Program-made: the position numbers and the translations under genes | Part shown: in pieces, positions 1 through 6,518 of the stretch | Position numbering within the stretch: position 1 is the first letter of the stretch | Layout: each line of letters starts with the position of its first letter | DNA from: Nanobdellota archaeon | GTDB taxonomy: Archaea > Nanobdellota > Nanobdellia > Pacearchaeales > GW2011-AR1 | Assembly (NCBI GenBank): GCA_020056045.1 | Contig: JAGVIM010000114.1 | Location: forward strand, 1 to 10,403 | Length of the DNA stretch: 10,403 nt | Direction of reading: 5' to 3' | Notes under the pieces: generated by a model | What the model was told of the DNA's origin: nothing | The model's input: only the letters and a program-made list of their open reading frames with translations | Database searches by the model: none

Positions 1-1
1 A

Positions 2-730
2 AAAAAAATAAAGATAGAAGATAATTTTTTAGAATTAATCGGTTTATTAGATGGAGAGATGTGTAAGAAAACAAATAAAAAAGGAGGGTCCGCATTAAAA
101 ATCTCGAATGCAGAACCATTAATAGTGGATTATATTTTAAATCAATTTGAGACATATTTTAAAATTCCTAGGAATGCATGGACAGCATCACTAACCATAA
201 ATGCCAAGGGAATAGAAAATATTAATGAAAAAAAACTAAAAAATCATTGGTCTAAAATAACTAAAATAGATTTAGAGAGATTTACTAAAACTACATTACA
301 ACCAAAATACTTTTCTAAATTTTCTGATAATGGGATTATTCAGATAAGATACTCTAACACCTTACTCTTTTTAATAATAATGAACATTCTAAAAGATATA
401 CGTAATATTATTTTATCAAATAAAAAATATTGTGAAGCATATCTTAGGGGGTTAGCTGCTGCAGAAGGGGGGATAATAAAAAGAAAAAATAAGCTAAGAA
501 TGGTTCAATTCGGAGGAGTGCGTAAAGAGGATAAGGCATTTTATAAAAAATGTTTATTCCAGATTGGTATAGATAAAGTTAAAGAATATCCCAATCGGGT
601 AGAAACCTACAGGTTAAGTAACTTCATAATTCTCAGAAGAATTAATATTTTTAAATTACATCCTACAAGAAATGAAAATTTTTTAAAATCACTAATAAAT
701 TTACAGAAAAACTATGGAAAGAAAATTTAA
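2..730 (+). CDS. LAGLIDADG homing endonuclease-like protein, 5' partial
   Basis: The frame is open from base 2 and the gene starts upstream of the window. The ATG at 59 is probably internal, because codons 35-61 just before and at it encode LIGLLDGEM, a first LAGLIDADG-type motif. A second, LRGLAAAEG, lies at 443-469. Both keep the acidic residue (E) that binds the catalytic metal in this family, while the final G of the first motif is M. Two motifs in one chain fit a monomeric enzyme that would make a double-strand cut at a long specific site. The stretch KISNAEPLIVDYILNQF after motif 1 matches the usual strand-helix pattern of such domains. The gene is convergent with rtcB, with 5 nt between the stops. 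It is not an intein in rtcB, which is intact. It could be a free-standing or intron-encoded homing gene, or a domesticated regulator like WhiA/DUF861-type relatives. The family is fairly sure; activity is unknown. Confidence 0.72.
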   Translation, partial: KKIKIEDNFLELIGLLDGEMCKKTNKKGGSALKISNAEPLIVDYILNQFETYFKIPRNAWTASLTINAKGIENINEKKLKNHWSKITKIDLERFTKTTLQPKYFSKFSDNGIIQIRYSNTLLFLIIMNILKDIRNIILSNKKYCEAYLRGLAAAEGGIIKRKNKLRMVQFGGVRKEDKAFYKKCLFQIGIDKVKEYPNRVETYRLSNFIILRRINIFKLHPTRNENFLKSLINLQKNYGKKI

Positions 731-735
731 AGTTT

Positions 736-2160
736 TCATCCAATTATAACTGCAAGGGGAATTAGTTTAGCTACTTTCTTGCTTAGTTTGGTATTTTCAG
801 TTACTTCTATTACCTCATCTATATCTTTGTATGATAATTCAGATTCTTCTATAGCTCCCCTAAAACCTCCTTCAAGTATTATATCTTTTTTGTTTAATAT
901 TTCTCTTACCTTTTCTATGCTAAGAGTTTTATGTGCCCAGGTTCTGCTATGGGCCCTACCCGCACCATGTGCGCTAGATGAAAAAGAAATTTTCTCAGAC
1001 TCATTAGTTCCTACTAAAACAAAAGAGGGAGTACTCATACTTCCAGGAATCAATACTGGCTGTCCGATTTTTCTATAAACAGATGGAACTTCCTTATGTC
1101 CAGGTCCAAATGAACGAGTCGCCCCCTTTCGGACAATTAATATTTCTTTTTTCTTACCTTTAATAACATGCTCTTCAATTTTAGCAATATTATGGGCAAT
1201 ATCATAGACTAAATTAACTTTTTTATTTGGATAATTTTTTTCCAATATTTTTCTTATTTTATGCATTATTATCTGTCGATTGCAAAATGCAAAGTTTACA
1301 GAACCTTTCATAGCAGAAAGGTATTTTTTTCCTAGTTCTGATTTAATTGGAGCATTTACCAATTCTCTATCAGAAAGCTCTTTAATTTTTTTAAGATATT
1401 CTTCATCAATAATCCGAAGGTAATCGCTTGCTACTTGATGTCCTAATCCCCTACTTCCACAATGAATCATTATCGCGATATTCCCTCTTTGCAGCCCGAA
1501 AACTTCTGCTACATCAGAATCATAAATTTCATCAATAACTAAAATATCAATAAAATGATTTCCTGCTCCAAGAGTTCCCAATTGAGAGAGTCCTCTTAAA
1601 ATTGCCCTGTCTGAAACATCTTTTGGCTCTACCCCCTCCATTCTACCATTTTCTTCTGTTCTTTCTAAATCCTCTTTTATTCCTAAATTATTATCAACAG
1701 CCCATTTTGCACCATCAATTAGGACCTTTCTTAAAATTTCCCTAGAATACTTTTCTCCACCCTTACCTACTCCAGAAGGGATAGTTCTTTTTATATCATG
1801 CAATATATCCTTTCTTTTACTAATAAATTCATCTTTTGAAATGTTTGTTGCTAATAATCTTATCCCGCAGTTGATGTCAAAACCGATCATTCCGGGAGCT
1901 ACAACTCCTTTATCCAAATCAAAACCAACAACACCCCCTATTGGCATTCCATATCCCATATGTGCATCTGGGCAAAGAATAACCTTATCAATTAAACCAG
2001 GGAGCGTTGCAACATTCATAGCCTGTTTAAATGTATCATCTTTCATCATATCTTTCAAAAGTTTCTCACTAGCAAATATTCTTACACCTACATTCATCTT
2101 TCCCTCGCAAGGAATTTCCCATTCATTATCATTTATTTTTTTAATTTCCATTTCAAACAT
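736..2160 (-). CDS. rtcB: RNA-splicing ligase RtcB
   Basis: Joins RNA 2',3'-cyclic phosphate or 3'-phosphate ends to 5'-OH ends using GTP and Mn2+. In archaea it is the tRNA-exon ligase. The protein is 474 aa, close to the intein-free archaeal length of about 480. Visible motifs in order are CPDAHMGYGMPIGG (about residue 63), GFDINCG (93-99, metal ligands D95 and C98), GAGNHF (H202), IHCGSRGLGH (H233), DIAHN (H323), RKGATRSFGPGH (344-355) and SSAHGAGRAHSR (H398, the expected GMP-carrying histidine). All catalytic residues are present. The ATG at 2160 overlaps the archease stop by 8 nt, so translation is probably coupled. A TTG at 2163 and an ATG at 2151 are alternative starts, and the family N-terminus fits either ATG. 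No ribosome-binding site is evident. Co-transcribed with archease, its activator. Confidence 0.97.
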   Translation of the reverse strand: MFEMEIKKINDNEWEIPCEGKMNVGVRIFASEKLLKDMMKDDTFKQAMNVATLPGLIDKVILCPDAHMGYGMPIGGVVGFDLDKGVVAPGMIGFDINCGIRLLATNISKDEFISKRKDILHDIKRTIPSGVGKGGEKYSREILRKVLIDGAKWAVDNNLGIKEDLERTEENGRMEGVEPKDVSDRAILRGLSQLGTLGAGNHFIDILVIDEIYDSDVAEVFGLQRGNIAIMIHCGSRGLGHQVASDYLRIIDEEYLKKIKELSDRELVNAPIKSELGKKYLSAMKGSVNFAFCNRQIIMHKIRKILEKNYPNKKVNLVYDIAHNIAKIEEHVIKGKKKEILIVRKGATRSFGPGHKEVPSVYRKIGQPVLIPGSMSTPSFVLVGTNESEKISFSSSAHGAGRAHSRTWAHKTLSIEKVREILNKKDIILEGGFRGAIEESELSYKDIDEVIEVTENTKLSKKVAKLIPLAVIIG

Positions 2161-2572
2161 CAACTACTATTTGACATTTATAACCCTTTTTATCTTTCAC
2201 TACCCACATCTCATTATAGGTTATTGCCTTAACCCCTATCTCTGTTTGATAATTCTTAAGATTATCTCCTAAAATTTCACAATGAAGCTGATATTTATCA
2301 TTTTTTTTATAAATTTTAATTTTCTTAAATTTTCCAAAGATAAAATTTTTTGAATCAATTAAAAAAAGAAATTCTTCTAAGAAATCATATAATAGTTTTT
2401 CTAAATCCTCTCCTTCAACTTTAATATCTTTTTTTATAATTGTTTTCACTTTTTCCTTGCAAATAATTTCTACAAGAGCAAATGCTGCATTTTCAAAACA
2501 TTCTTCAAGAGAATTTCCAAATGCCTGAAACTTAACATCTGCAGTGTGTGTTAAAAATTTGTATTTTATCAT
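2153..2572 (-). CDS. Archease, RtcB activator
   Basis: A 139-residue protein of typical archease length. Family knowledge: it speeds guanylylation of RtcB, makes it turn over repeatedly and widens its nucleotide use. In the sequence, HTADV near the N-terminus holds the conserved acidic Asp12, the middle segment EDLEKLLYDFLEEFLFL is the family's long helix, TEIGVKAITYNEM is the conserved core strand region, and the chain ends VVDV with the conserved penultimate Asp138. These acidic residues form the metal site that works with RtcB. It is the first gene of a two-gene operon with rtcB, which starts inside its last codons. The ATG at 2572 is the only sensible start, because the HTAD motif follows within 12 residues. 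A TATA box lies 59-66 nt upstream. Confidence 0.93.
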   Translation of the reverse strand: MIKYKFLTHTADVKFQAFGNSLEECFENAAFALVEIICKEKVKTIIKKDIKVEGEDLEKLLYDFLEEFLFLIDSKNFIFGKFKKIKIYKKNDKYQLHCEILGDNLKNYQTEIGVKAITYNEMWVVKDKKGYKCQIVVDV

Positions 2573-2630
2573 AATTGTAAAAAGAAATATAAGACTTTAA
2601 GCTTTTTGGTTGATTGCATATACTTAATCA

Positions 2631-2638
2631 TTTATAAA
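2631..2638 (-). promoter_or_regulatory. TATA box for archease-rtcB
   Basis: TTTATAAA on the - strand, an archaeal TATA consensus. With the usual spacing of about 25 nt, transcription would begin near 2606-2608 and leave a leader of about 35 nt before the archease ATG at 2572. The motif is nearly symmetrical, but there is no + strand gene nearby for it to serve. The rest of 2573-2769 is AT-rich and shows no gene. Confidence 0.55.
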
Positions 2639-2735
2639 TTATGTAAAAAAGTTGTAGCATAGTTTTAAAGTAGATTGCTCATTTTTACTAATCTTAAATT
2701 ATCTGATTTTATTTTTATTAATAATATATAATATT

Positions 2736-2744
2736 AAAAAGAAA
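2736..2744 (-). terminator. Possible U-rich terminator of the pilus locus
   Basis: TTTCTTTTT on the - strand, 26-34 nt past the stop of the last pilus-locus gene and before the archease promoter. Archaeal terminators are often just U-runs, and this is the longest run in the gap. The whole gap is AT-rich, so the call is weak. Confidence 0.25.
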
Positions 2745-2769
2745 TATATTTATTATTCATAGAACAAAC

Positions 2770-3171
2770 CTAATCTTTTGCCCAGACAAAAAATCTGATT
2801 TTTTTAGGGTTATATTGTGTGAGAGTAGAGGTAACAAATGTTTCTTTTACATAAATATTTCTATCTATGGGTGTTTGAACACCACAAACATCGCTTATAT
2901 TGCAGATGCAAGTTGAAAAATTCCAATTTGGAGGAATCATCTTAACTATAACTTCATTTATATTAACAGTATTTTCTGCAAGAATCATTTCTCTTAATGT
3001 ATCATTTTTTGTAACAATATCTAATATTTGTAATTGTTTTTCATATATTTTGTCAGTAGGTTCATATTTGTTTGATTGATTTGAAATAATAACAACCACT
3101 ACTCCAAAAACAATTATTATTGCTACAACTGCTTCAACAATTCTTAACCATCCTTTTTTATTCATTACCAT
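2770..3171 (-). CDS. Minor pilin-like protein with one N-terminal membrane helix
   Basis: A protein of 133 aa from the ATG at 3171, or 131 aa from the ATG at 3165, which forms TAATG with the stop of the upstream gene. The shorter start gives the leader MNKKG, a class III (prepilin) signal with lysines and G before the hydrophobic stretch WLRIVEAVVAIIIVFGVVVVII. Cleavage after G would leave a Glu at +6. The soluble part is about 100 aa and has three cysteines in the pattern CxCxxxxxC near the middle. I do not recognise a named family. Its position as the last gene of the cluster and its coupled start suggest a minor or tip pilin assembled by the same ATPase and platform. It could instead be a simple membrane-anchored protein. 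Confidence 0.75.
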   Translation of the reverse strand: MVMNKKGWLRIVEAVVAIIIVFGVVVVIISNQSNKYEPTDKIYEKQLQILDIVTKNDTLREMILAENTVNINEVIVKMIPPNWNFSTCICNISDVCGVQTPIDRNIYVKETFVTSTLTQYNPKKIRFFVWAKD

Positions 3172-3968
3172 ATTCTTAAATTTAAAATCATTTCTATTAT
3201 AACTCCTCTTTCATCAATTACTCTAACAGGTATATCATCAGACTGTCTTTCTAGTTTTGTTGGAGTCTCTTTTTCAACAGTTAATTCGTTTGCTAAGCTT
3301 CCATTTAAATATTTGAAATTAAATGAAAAATCGTTAGTTATACCCCATGATTTTTTTAATTCTTTATAATTAGAATCATAATTGTTTTTTAAATCTATCA
3401 CTTTACTCATTATAATCATACTTTCTTCAGAATAAATTCCAAGACTATAATTTTCAGCAGGACAAGCTGGATTATAATGTGGATGATCATTATTTACATA
3501 GTCTGAAAAATAAATAGTATAAACTCTTGGATTTTCTTCTATTTCTAGATAATTAACTCCCAAATTTAATCCTGTTTGATTATAGCAATGGCTATTATTT
3601 TTTAGAATAACTGAAAGTGCTCCAACATCTGAACTGATATTTTTAATAAATATTTTTTGAGTATTTTCTATAACAGAAATTTTTGATTCTTTATTTTGTA
3701 TTGGATTTATATAAATAAACAATAGCAATAAAGCACCTACAAATAATGTAACAGATATTATCATTTCAACATGTCCTTGCGAGAGTTTTGAATTAGGCAA
3801 AAGTTTTATGCTAGATAACTGATTAGAAACTCGAGTTGAGAGTTTTGAATTAGGCAAAAGTTTTATGCTAGATAACTGATTAGAAACTCGAGTTGAGCGT
3901 TTAGACATTGACAAAATATTTTTTTTAATAACAATGTCTGGATGCGAGTTCGATTTTTTTTTTAACAT
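3165..3968 (-). CDS. Minor pilin-like protein with a three-module repeat in its leader
   Basis: A 267-aa protein of unknown exact role. The conserved-looking start is Q64 in QGHVEMIISVTLFVGALLLLFIY minus the tail: Gln at +1, Glu at +5, then a membrane helix (about 66-88), as in archaeal prepilins of the EppA type. The leader should be only MLKKKS, but 57 extra residues (7-63), made of three 19-aa modules, lie between it and Q64. The extracellular part (about 89-267) has Cys in SHCYN and PACPAE, several N-x-S/T sites, and no motif I can name. The start ATG overlaps the stop of the platform gene by 7 nt, and the gene downstream begins at its own stop, so it sits in an operon. A run of ten A bases follows the start codon. 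If the leader is cleaved off, the repeat would not be part of the mature pilus. Confidence 0.82.
   Translation of the reverse strand: MLKKKSNSHPDIVIKKNILSMSKRSTRVSNQLSSIKLLPNSKLSTRVSNQLSSIKLLPNSKLSQGHVEMIISVTLFVGALLLLFIYINPIQNKESKISVIENTQKIFIKNISSDVGALSVILKNNSHCYNQTGLNLGVNYLEIEENPRVYTIYFSDYVNNDHPHYNPACPAENYSLGIYSEESMIIMSKVIDLKNNYDSNYKELKKSWGITNDFSFNFKYLNGSLANELTVEKETPTKLERQSDDIPVRVIDERGVIIEMILNLRIW
3780..3950 (-). repeat. Leader module array A: three 57-bp in-frame units
   Basis: Reading the coding strand: unit 1 at 3894-3950 (NSHPDIVIKKNILSMSKRS), unit 2 at 3837-3893 and unit 3 at 3780-3836 (both TRVSNQLSSIKLLPNSKLS). Units 2 and 3 are identical in all 57 bases, so the duplication is recent. 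Unit 1 is a diverged relative: same length, S at positions 4, 16 and 19, K at 17, and I/L-L at 12-13. Each unit ends S-K-R/L-S. The junctions between units fall at the end of the palindrome AACTCGAGTT (3828-3837 and 3885-3894). With one duplicate removed, 3777-3953 matches 9177-9296 at 114 of 120 positions. Confidence 0.95.
3903..3939. repeat. Inverted repeat inside module 1 of array A
   Basis: Arms AGACATTG (3903-3910) and CAATGTCT (3932-3939) pair perfectly around a 21-nt loop that holds the palindrome AAAATATTTT. An in-frame ATG (3906-3908, - strand) lies in one arm and could act as an internal start. Confidence 0.7.
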
Positions 3969-4867
3969 TTTGGTAAAATTACATTTGCTCCAGTATAAAT
4001 TAATAATGCAATTGCCAATAAGATGAATGAATGTTTTAATCCATATTTAATTTTTCCTTCGGATAATTTTCCAATAACCAATCCTACAAAAAAGCCTTGA
4101 ACAATTAACAGCCAGATAAAAGGTCTTGCCAATTCTTCACAGGTTGCTTTTTCTCCTCCCCCAAACATTCCACTAAATCCCATTCCACCAAGACTAGAAC
4201 TTGCACTTTCAGAACTACTTCCCCCAATGTTTTCCCCAAGTCCAGCAGCAATAGGTAATATTTTAAATTGCATTATTAACATTATTACAATAAATATAAA
4301 AAAGATAATATAACCCTGAACAACTAAGGTATACATTGCAGCTCTTCTTTCTTTTCTTAGTTTTTCAACCTGAGAAACAGATATTGCAACAGATTCTAAA
4401 ACCTCTTCAATTTCTCCGCCTGCCTTTTCAGATTCGCTAATTATTCCAACAGCTCTTGTAACTGTCTCACTATTTACATCTCTAGCAAAAGTATCAAATG
4501 CTGCTTGAAGTGGAATTCCTATTGCAATCTGATTTGCAAGTTTATTTATATAAGGATTAAGAGCACCATAGTCTTTTCCCCTTACATTTAAGATACTTTT
4601 ACTTATAGGTGTACCTGCTTTAACACTTTCAACTAAATTTCTTGAAAATTCTAGAAACATTTCATCTTTTTGTCTTGTTTGATTAGACTCCATAATAAGA
4701 GAAATAAAAAAAGGAATACCTCCTATAATTAATGAAATTCCCATTAAAAAATAAACTAAATCGGAATTTTTTATAAATATAACTGAAAGTATTATTACTG
4801 AAAGAGCAATTACTATTCCAACTATCTGAGCTTTGTTTATATTTATTTGTTTTTTAAATATTCTCAT
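3962..4867 (-). CDS. Type II/IV secretion platform protein, GspF/TadC-like (second subunit)
   Basis: A 301-aa membrane protein of the T2SSF (GspF/PilC/TadC) family, which forms the inner-membrane platform driven by the assembly ATPase. Two helices at about 13-33 and 38-59 precede the cytoplasmic helical domain (about 68-178), which has the typical start EFSRNLVESVKAGTPISKSI and the signature segment SESEKAGGEIEEVLESVA. Three more helices follow (about 180-205, 249-268 and 279-297). Between the last groups lies a loop at 210-239 made almost only of Ser, Gly, Ala and Met, which is unusual. The ATG at 4867 follows the stop of the other platform gene after 1 nt, so both are made together and may form a heterodimer. 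In archaellum systems these two halves are usually one FlaJ chain. No ATPase motif, as expected. Confidence 0.9.
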   Translation of the reverse strand: MRIFKKQININKAQIVGIVIALSVIILSVIFIKNSDLVYFLMGISLIIGGIPFFISLIMESNQTRQKDEMFLEFSRNLVESVKAGTPISKSILNVRGKDYGALNPYINKLANQIAIGIPLQAAFDTFARDVNSETVTRAVGIISESEKAGGEIEEVLESVAISVSQVEKLRKERRAAMYTLVVQGYIIFFIFIVIMLIMQFKILPIAAGLGENIGGSSSESASSSLGGMGFSGMFGGGEKATCEELARPFIWLLIVQGFFVGLVIGKLSEGKIKYGLKHSFILLAIALLIYTGANVILPKC

Positions 4868-4868
4868 T

Positions 4869-6233
4869 TTAAATTATCGGTTGTTTCAATTTTAAAAATA
4901 TTAAAAATCCCACATTTATTGTCACAATAGCCATTATTATTAAAAGATTTAATGCCTCAGTTCCAAGACCAATAAAAGTACTTAATACTCCTGTGCTTCC
5001 CATTATAACAAATAACATAATAAATATCATAGGGGCAGCTATTACTATACTTATATAAATATCCATGAATGTTTCTGAAGTTTTTGTATACTTTTCTCTT
5101 TCAAGTTTGTAATCAAATAAAAGGGTTTCAGAGTGTTTTGATAAAAAATCTTTTAGGTTTCCACCAGAAGTAAAAGTGGTTGCCATTCCATCTAATAATT
5201 CTTTTAATTTTTGAGAAGGAGAAGATTTTGATACAATTCTTAAGGCAGTTACAAGATCTTTTCCATGAAAATTAACTAGGTTAATAAGTTTAGTTAATTC
5301 CATATTTGTATTTTTATATTCTCCACTTTTTAATATAACTTTAAAAATACTAGTTGGTTCAACTCCTGAAGTAGCGATTGCAGACATATGTATTGTTACA
5401 AATGCAAGTTCTTGATCAATTCTAGCACCTAGACTTTTTCCTTCACTAGATGGATAAAAATACATAATAGTTCCCATACCTAAGGGAATTGCAAAAATAA
5501 TCCAAAAGAAATTTATAAATCTGGTTAGTATGGGCTGTTCAGTAATGCTAAGAAATGGGAAAAGTAAACTAAGATTAAAGAATAATAAGAGAATAAATAA
5601 AAATAAAGCGAATATAGCTGTAAGTAAAACAGAGAATAATATCATAGAAACATAAGTGCTAACAATAAATGGAGAATTCATTTTTCTAAGGTCTCCATTT
5701 AATGAGTTAAAATAACCTTTTGAAACAAGTTTATTTGAAATTTTTCTAAAGAAATAATTAGACATTCTTGCATATCCACTAGACTTTCCAAAAGTAGCAA
5801 TTGGTTTTTGAATACCATATTTTCTTTTTAATTGATTTATAGAAAGATTACTCTTACTTAAATTTTCTAAAAAGTCTTTTTTGTCTTCATCAGATATAGC
5901 AAGAGAAACTTTTTCTTTTTTATCTACTCTATTATATGAAACTTGGATTAGTTTTTTCTCATTTTTTTCAGGAGTCTTATTTTGAGCATTAGGCAGTTTT
6001 TGATAAAACCCTATATTCTCAATTAGATTTGGTATAGAATTATTTAATATTTTTAATTGTTTTCCTAGTGAATAAATTGCTTCATTTAAAAGTTTTTTTT
6101 CTTCAGGGTTAACTAGAGTTCCACTGTATTGTTCAACTCTGCTTATTTCAGTTAACTGATTAGAAAAAATATACATTTCTCTTACTATTTCTTTCATATG
6201 ATCTATATTGCCGTTAATTGCATCAATATTCAT
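4869..6233 (-). CDS. Type II/IV secretion platform protein, GspF/TadC-like (first subunit)
   Basis: A 454-aa protein with three parts. Residues 1-185 are soluble, charged and mostly helical, with DEDKKDFLENLSKSNLSINQ near 115-134. This extension is longer than in bacterial TadB/TadC and resembles the N-terminal region of archaeal FlaJ-type proteins. Helices follow at about 190-228 (two closely packed) and 240-260. Then comes the T2SSF domain (about 272-385), with LAFVTIHMSAIATSGVEPTS and GMATTFTSGGNLKDFLSKHS, and two final helices (about 390-412 and 428-448). The expected role is the platform that transmits ATPase motion to pilin insertion. The ATG at 6233 lies 1 nt after the stop of the 56-residue gene, so translation is coupled. 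Residues 24-27 (SNQL) share codons with the leader modules, probably by chance. Confidence 0.9.
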   Translation of the reverse strand: MNIDAINGNIDHMKEIVREMYIFSNQLTEISRVEQYSGTLVNPEEKKLLNEAIYSLGKQLKILNNSIPNLIENIGFYQKLPNAQNKTPEKNEKKLIQVSYNRVDKKEKVSLAISDEDKKDFLENLSKSNLSINQLKRKYGIQKPIATFGKSSGYARMSNYFFRKISNKLVSKGYFNSLNGDLRKMNSPFIVSTYVSMILFSVLLTAIFALFLFILLLFFNLSLLFPFLSITEQPILTRFINFFWIIFAIPLGMGTIMYFYPSSEGKSLGARIDQELAFVTIHMSAIATSGVEPTSIFKVILKSGEYKNTNMELTKLINLVNFHGKDLVTALRIVSKSSPSQKLKELLDGMATTFTSGGNLKDFLSKHSETLLFDYKLEREKYTKTSETFMDIYISIVIAAPMIFIMLFVIMGSTGVLSTFIGLGTEALNLLIIMAIVTINVGFLIFLKLKQPII

Positions 6234-6234
6234 T

Positions 6235-6405
6235 TTAACCCATGTTTATCTTAGAAATTTTATTTTGTATTTCTAAGATTTCTTTCTTTGATTTAATAAA
6301 ATTTTCATTATTGTTTTCGTTATAGTACTTTTCCATTTCTCTTACAGCAATAGACAAATTATCTAATAATTGAGCTGTAATTTCTAATTGTTGTAAATCT
6401 GCCAT
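6235..6405 (-). CDS. Small 56-aa coiled-coil-like protein of the pilus locus
   Basis: An ORF from the ATG at 6405 to the TAA at 6235-6237. It encodes 56 residues, beginning MADLQQLEITAQLLDNLSIA and ending QNKISKINMG. The composition (Gln, Glu, Lys, Asn, Leu, Ile, no Cys or Pro) and heptad-like spacing suggest one or two amphipathic helices, with no signal peptide or membrane segment. It lies 1 nt before the platform gene and just after a strong TATA box, which would place the transcript start within about 10 nt of this ATG. Both points support a real gene. No homologue recognised. Because it is coupled to the platform subunit, whose own N-terminus is helical, it may bind that domain or the ATPase; this is inference. 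Confidence 0.75.
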   Translation of the reverse strand: MADLQQLEITAQLLDNLSIAVREMEKYYNENNNENFIKSKKEILEIQNKISKINMG

Positions 6406-6432
6406 TATATCTTTTTTAAATAATAAAATTTA

Positions 6433-6441
6433 TTTATATAA
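6433..6441 (-). promoter_or_regulatory. TATA box for the small protein and platform genes
   Basis: TTATATAAA on the - strand, preceded by purine-rich AAAAAAGGG that could serve as a BRE. The usual 25-nt spacing puts the start near 6410-6414, giving a leader of only 5-9 nt before the ATG at 6405. This would let the platform and minor-pilin genes be expressed apart from the ATPase. Confidence 0.55.
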
Positions 6442-6508
6442 CCCTTTTTTCATTCAATAAATTATGGAAAATAAGTTTATTAAGTTTGTGATAGGGGATA
6501 TTTAAACT

Positions 6509-6516
6509 AAAAAGAA
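6509..6516 (-). terminator. Possible U-rich terminator after the ATPase gene
   Basis: TTCTTTTT on the - strand, starting 3 nt past the ATPase stop and about 70 nt before the next TATA box. The call is weak because short T-runs are common in this AT-rich sequence. Confidence 0.25.
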
Positions 6517-6518
6517 TC

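Noticed and set aside
779..1078. Open + strand frame opposite rtcB
   Set aside because: It lies antisense to the conserved C-terminal half of rtcB, has no motif and no promoter; a shadow frame.
736..2160. Intein in rtcB, suggested by the neighbouring LAGLIDADG gene
   Set aside because: RtcB motifs are continuous and the length matches intein-free proteins.
1841..2272. Open + strand frame opposite rtcB and archease
   Set aside because: Antisense to two strongly conserved genes; its sequence is the mirror of their motifs.
2573..2769. Small gene or RNA in the gap before archease
   Set aside because: Very AT-rich, no frame with a plausible start, no GC-rich stem; only a promoter and a possible terminator are supported.
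3780..3950. CRISPR array
   Set aside because: Units are adjacent without spacers, lie in frame in a coding gene, and there are only three.
6153..6166. 14-base match (taactgattagaaa) between the leader module and the platform gene at 4869-6233, in the same frame (SNQL)
   Set aside because: Too short in an AT-rich 10-kb window to separate from chance, and the flanks do not match.
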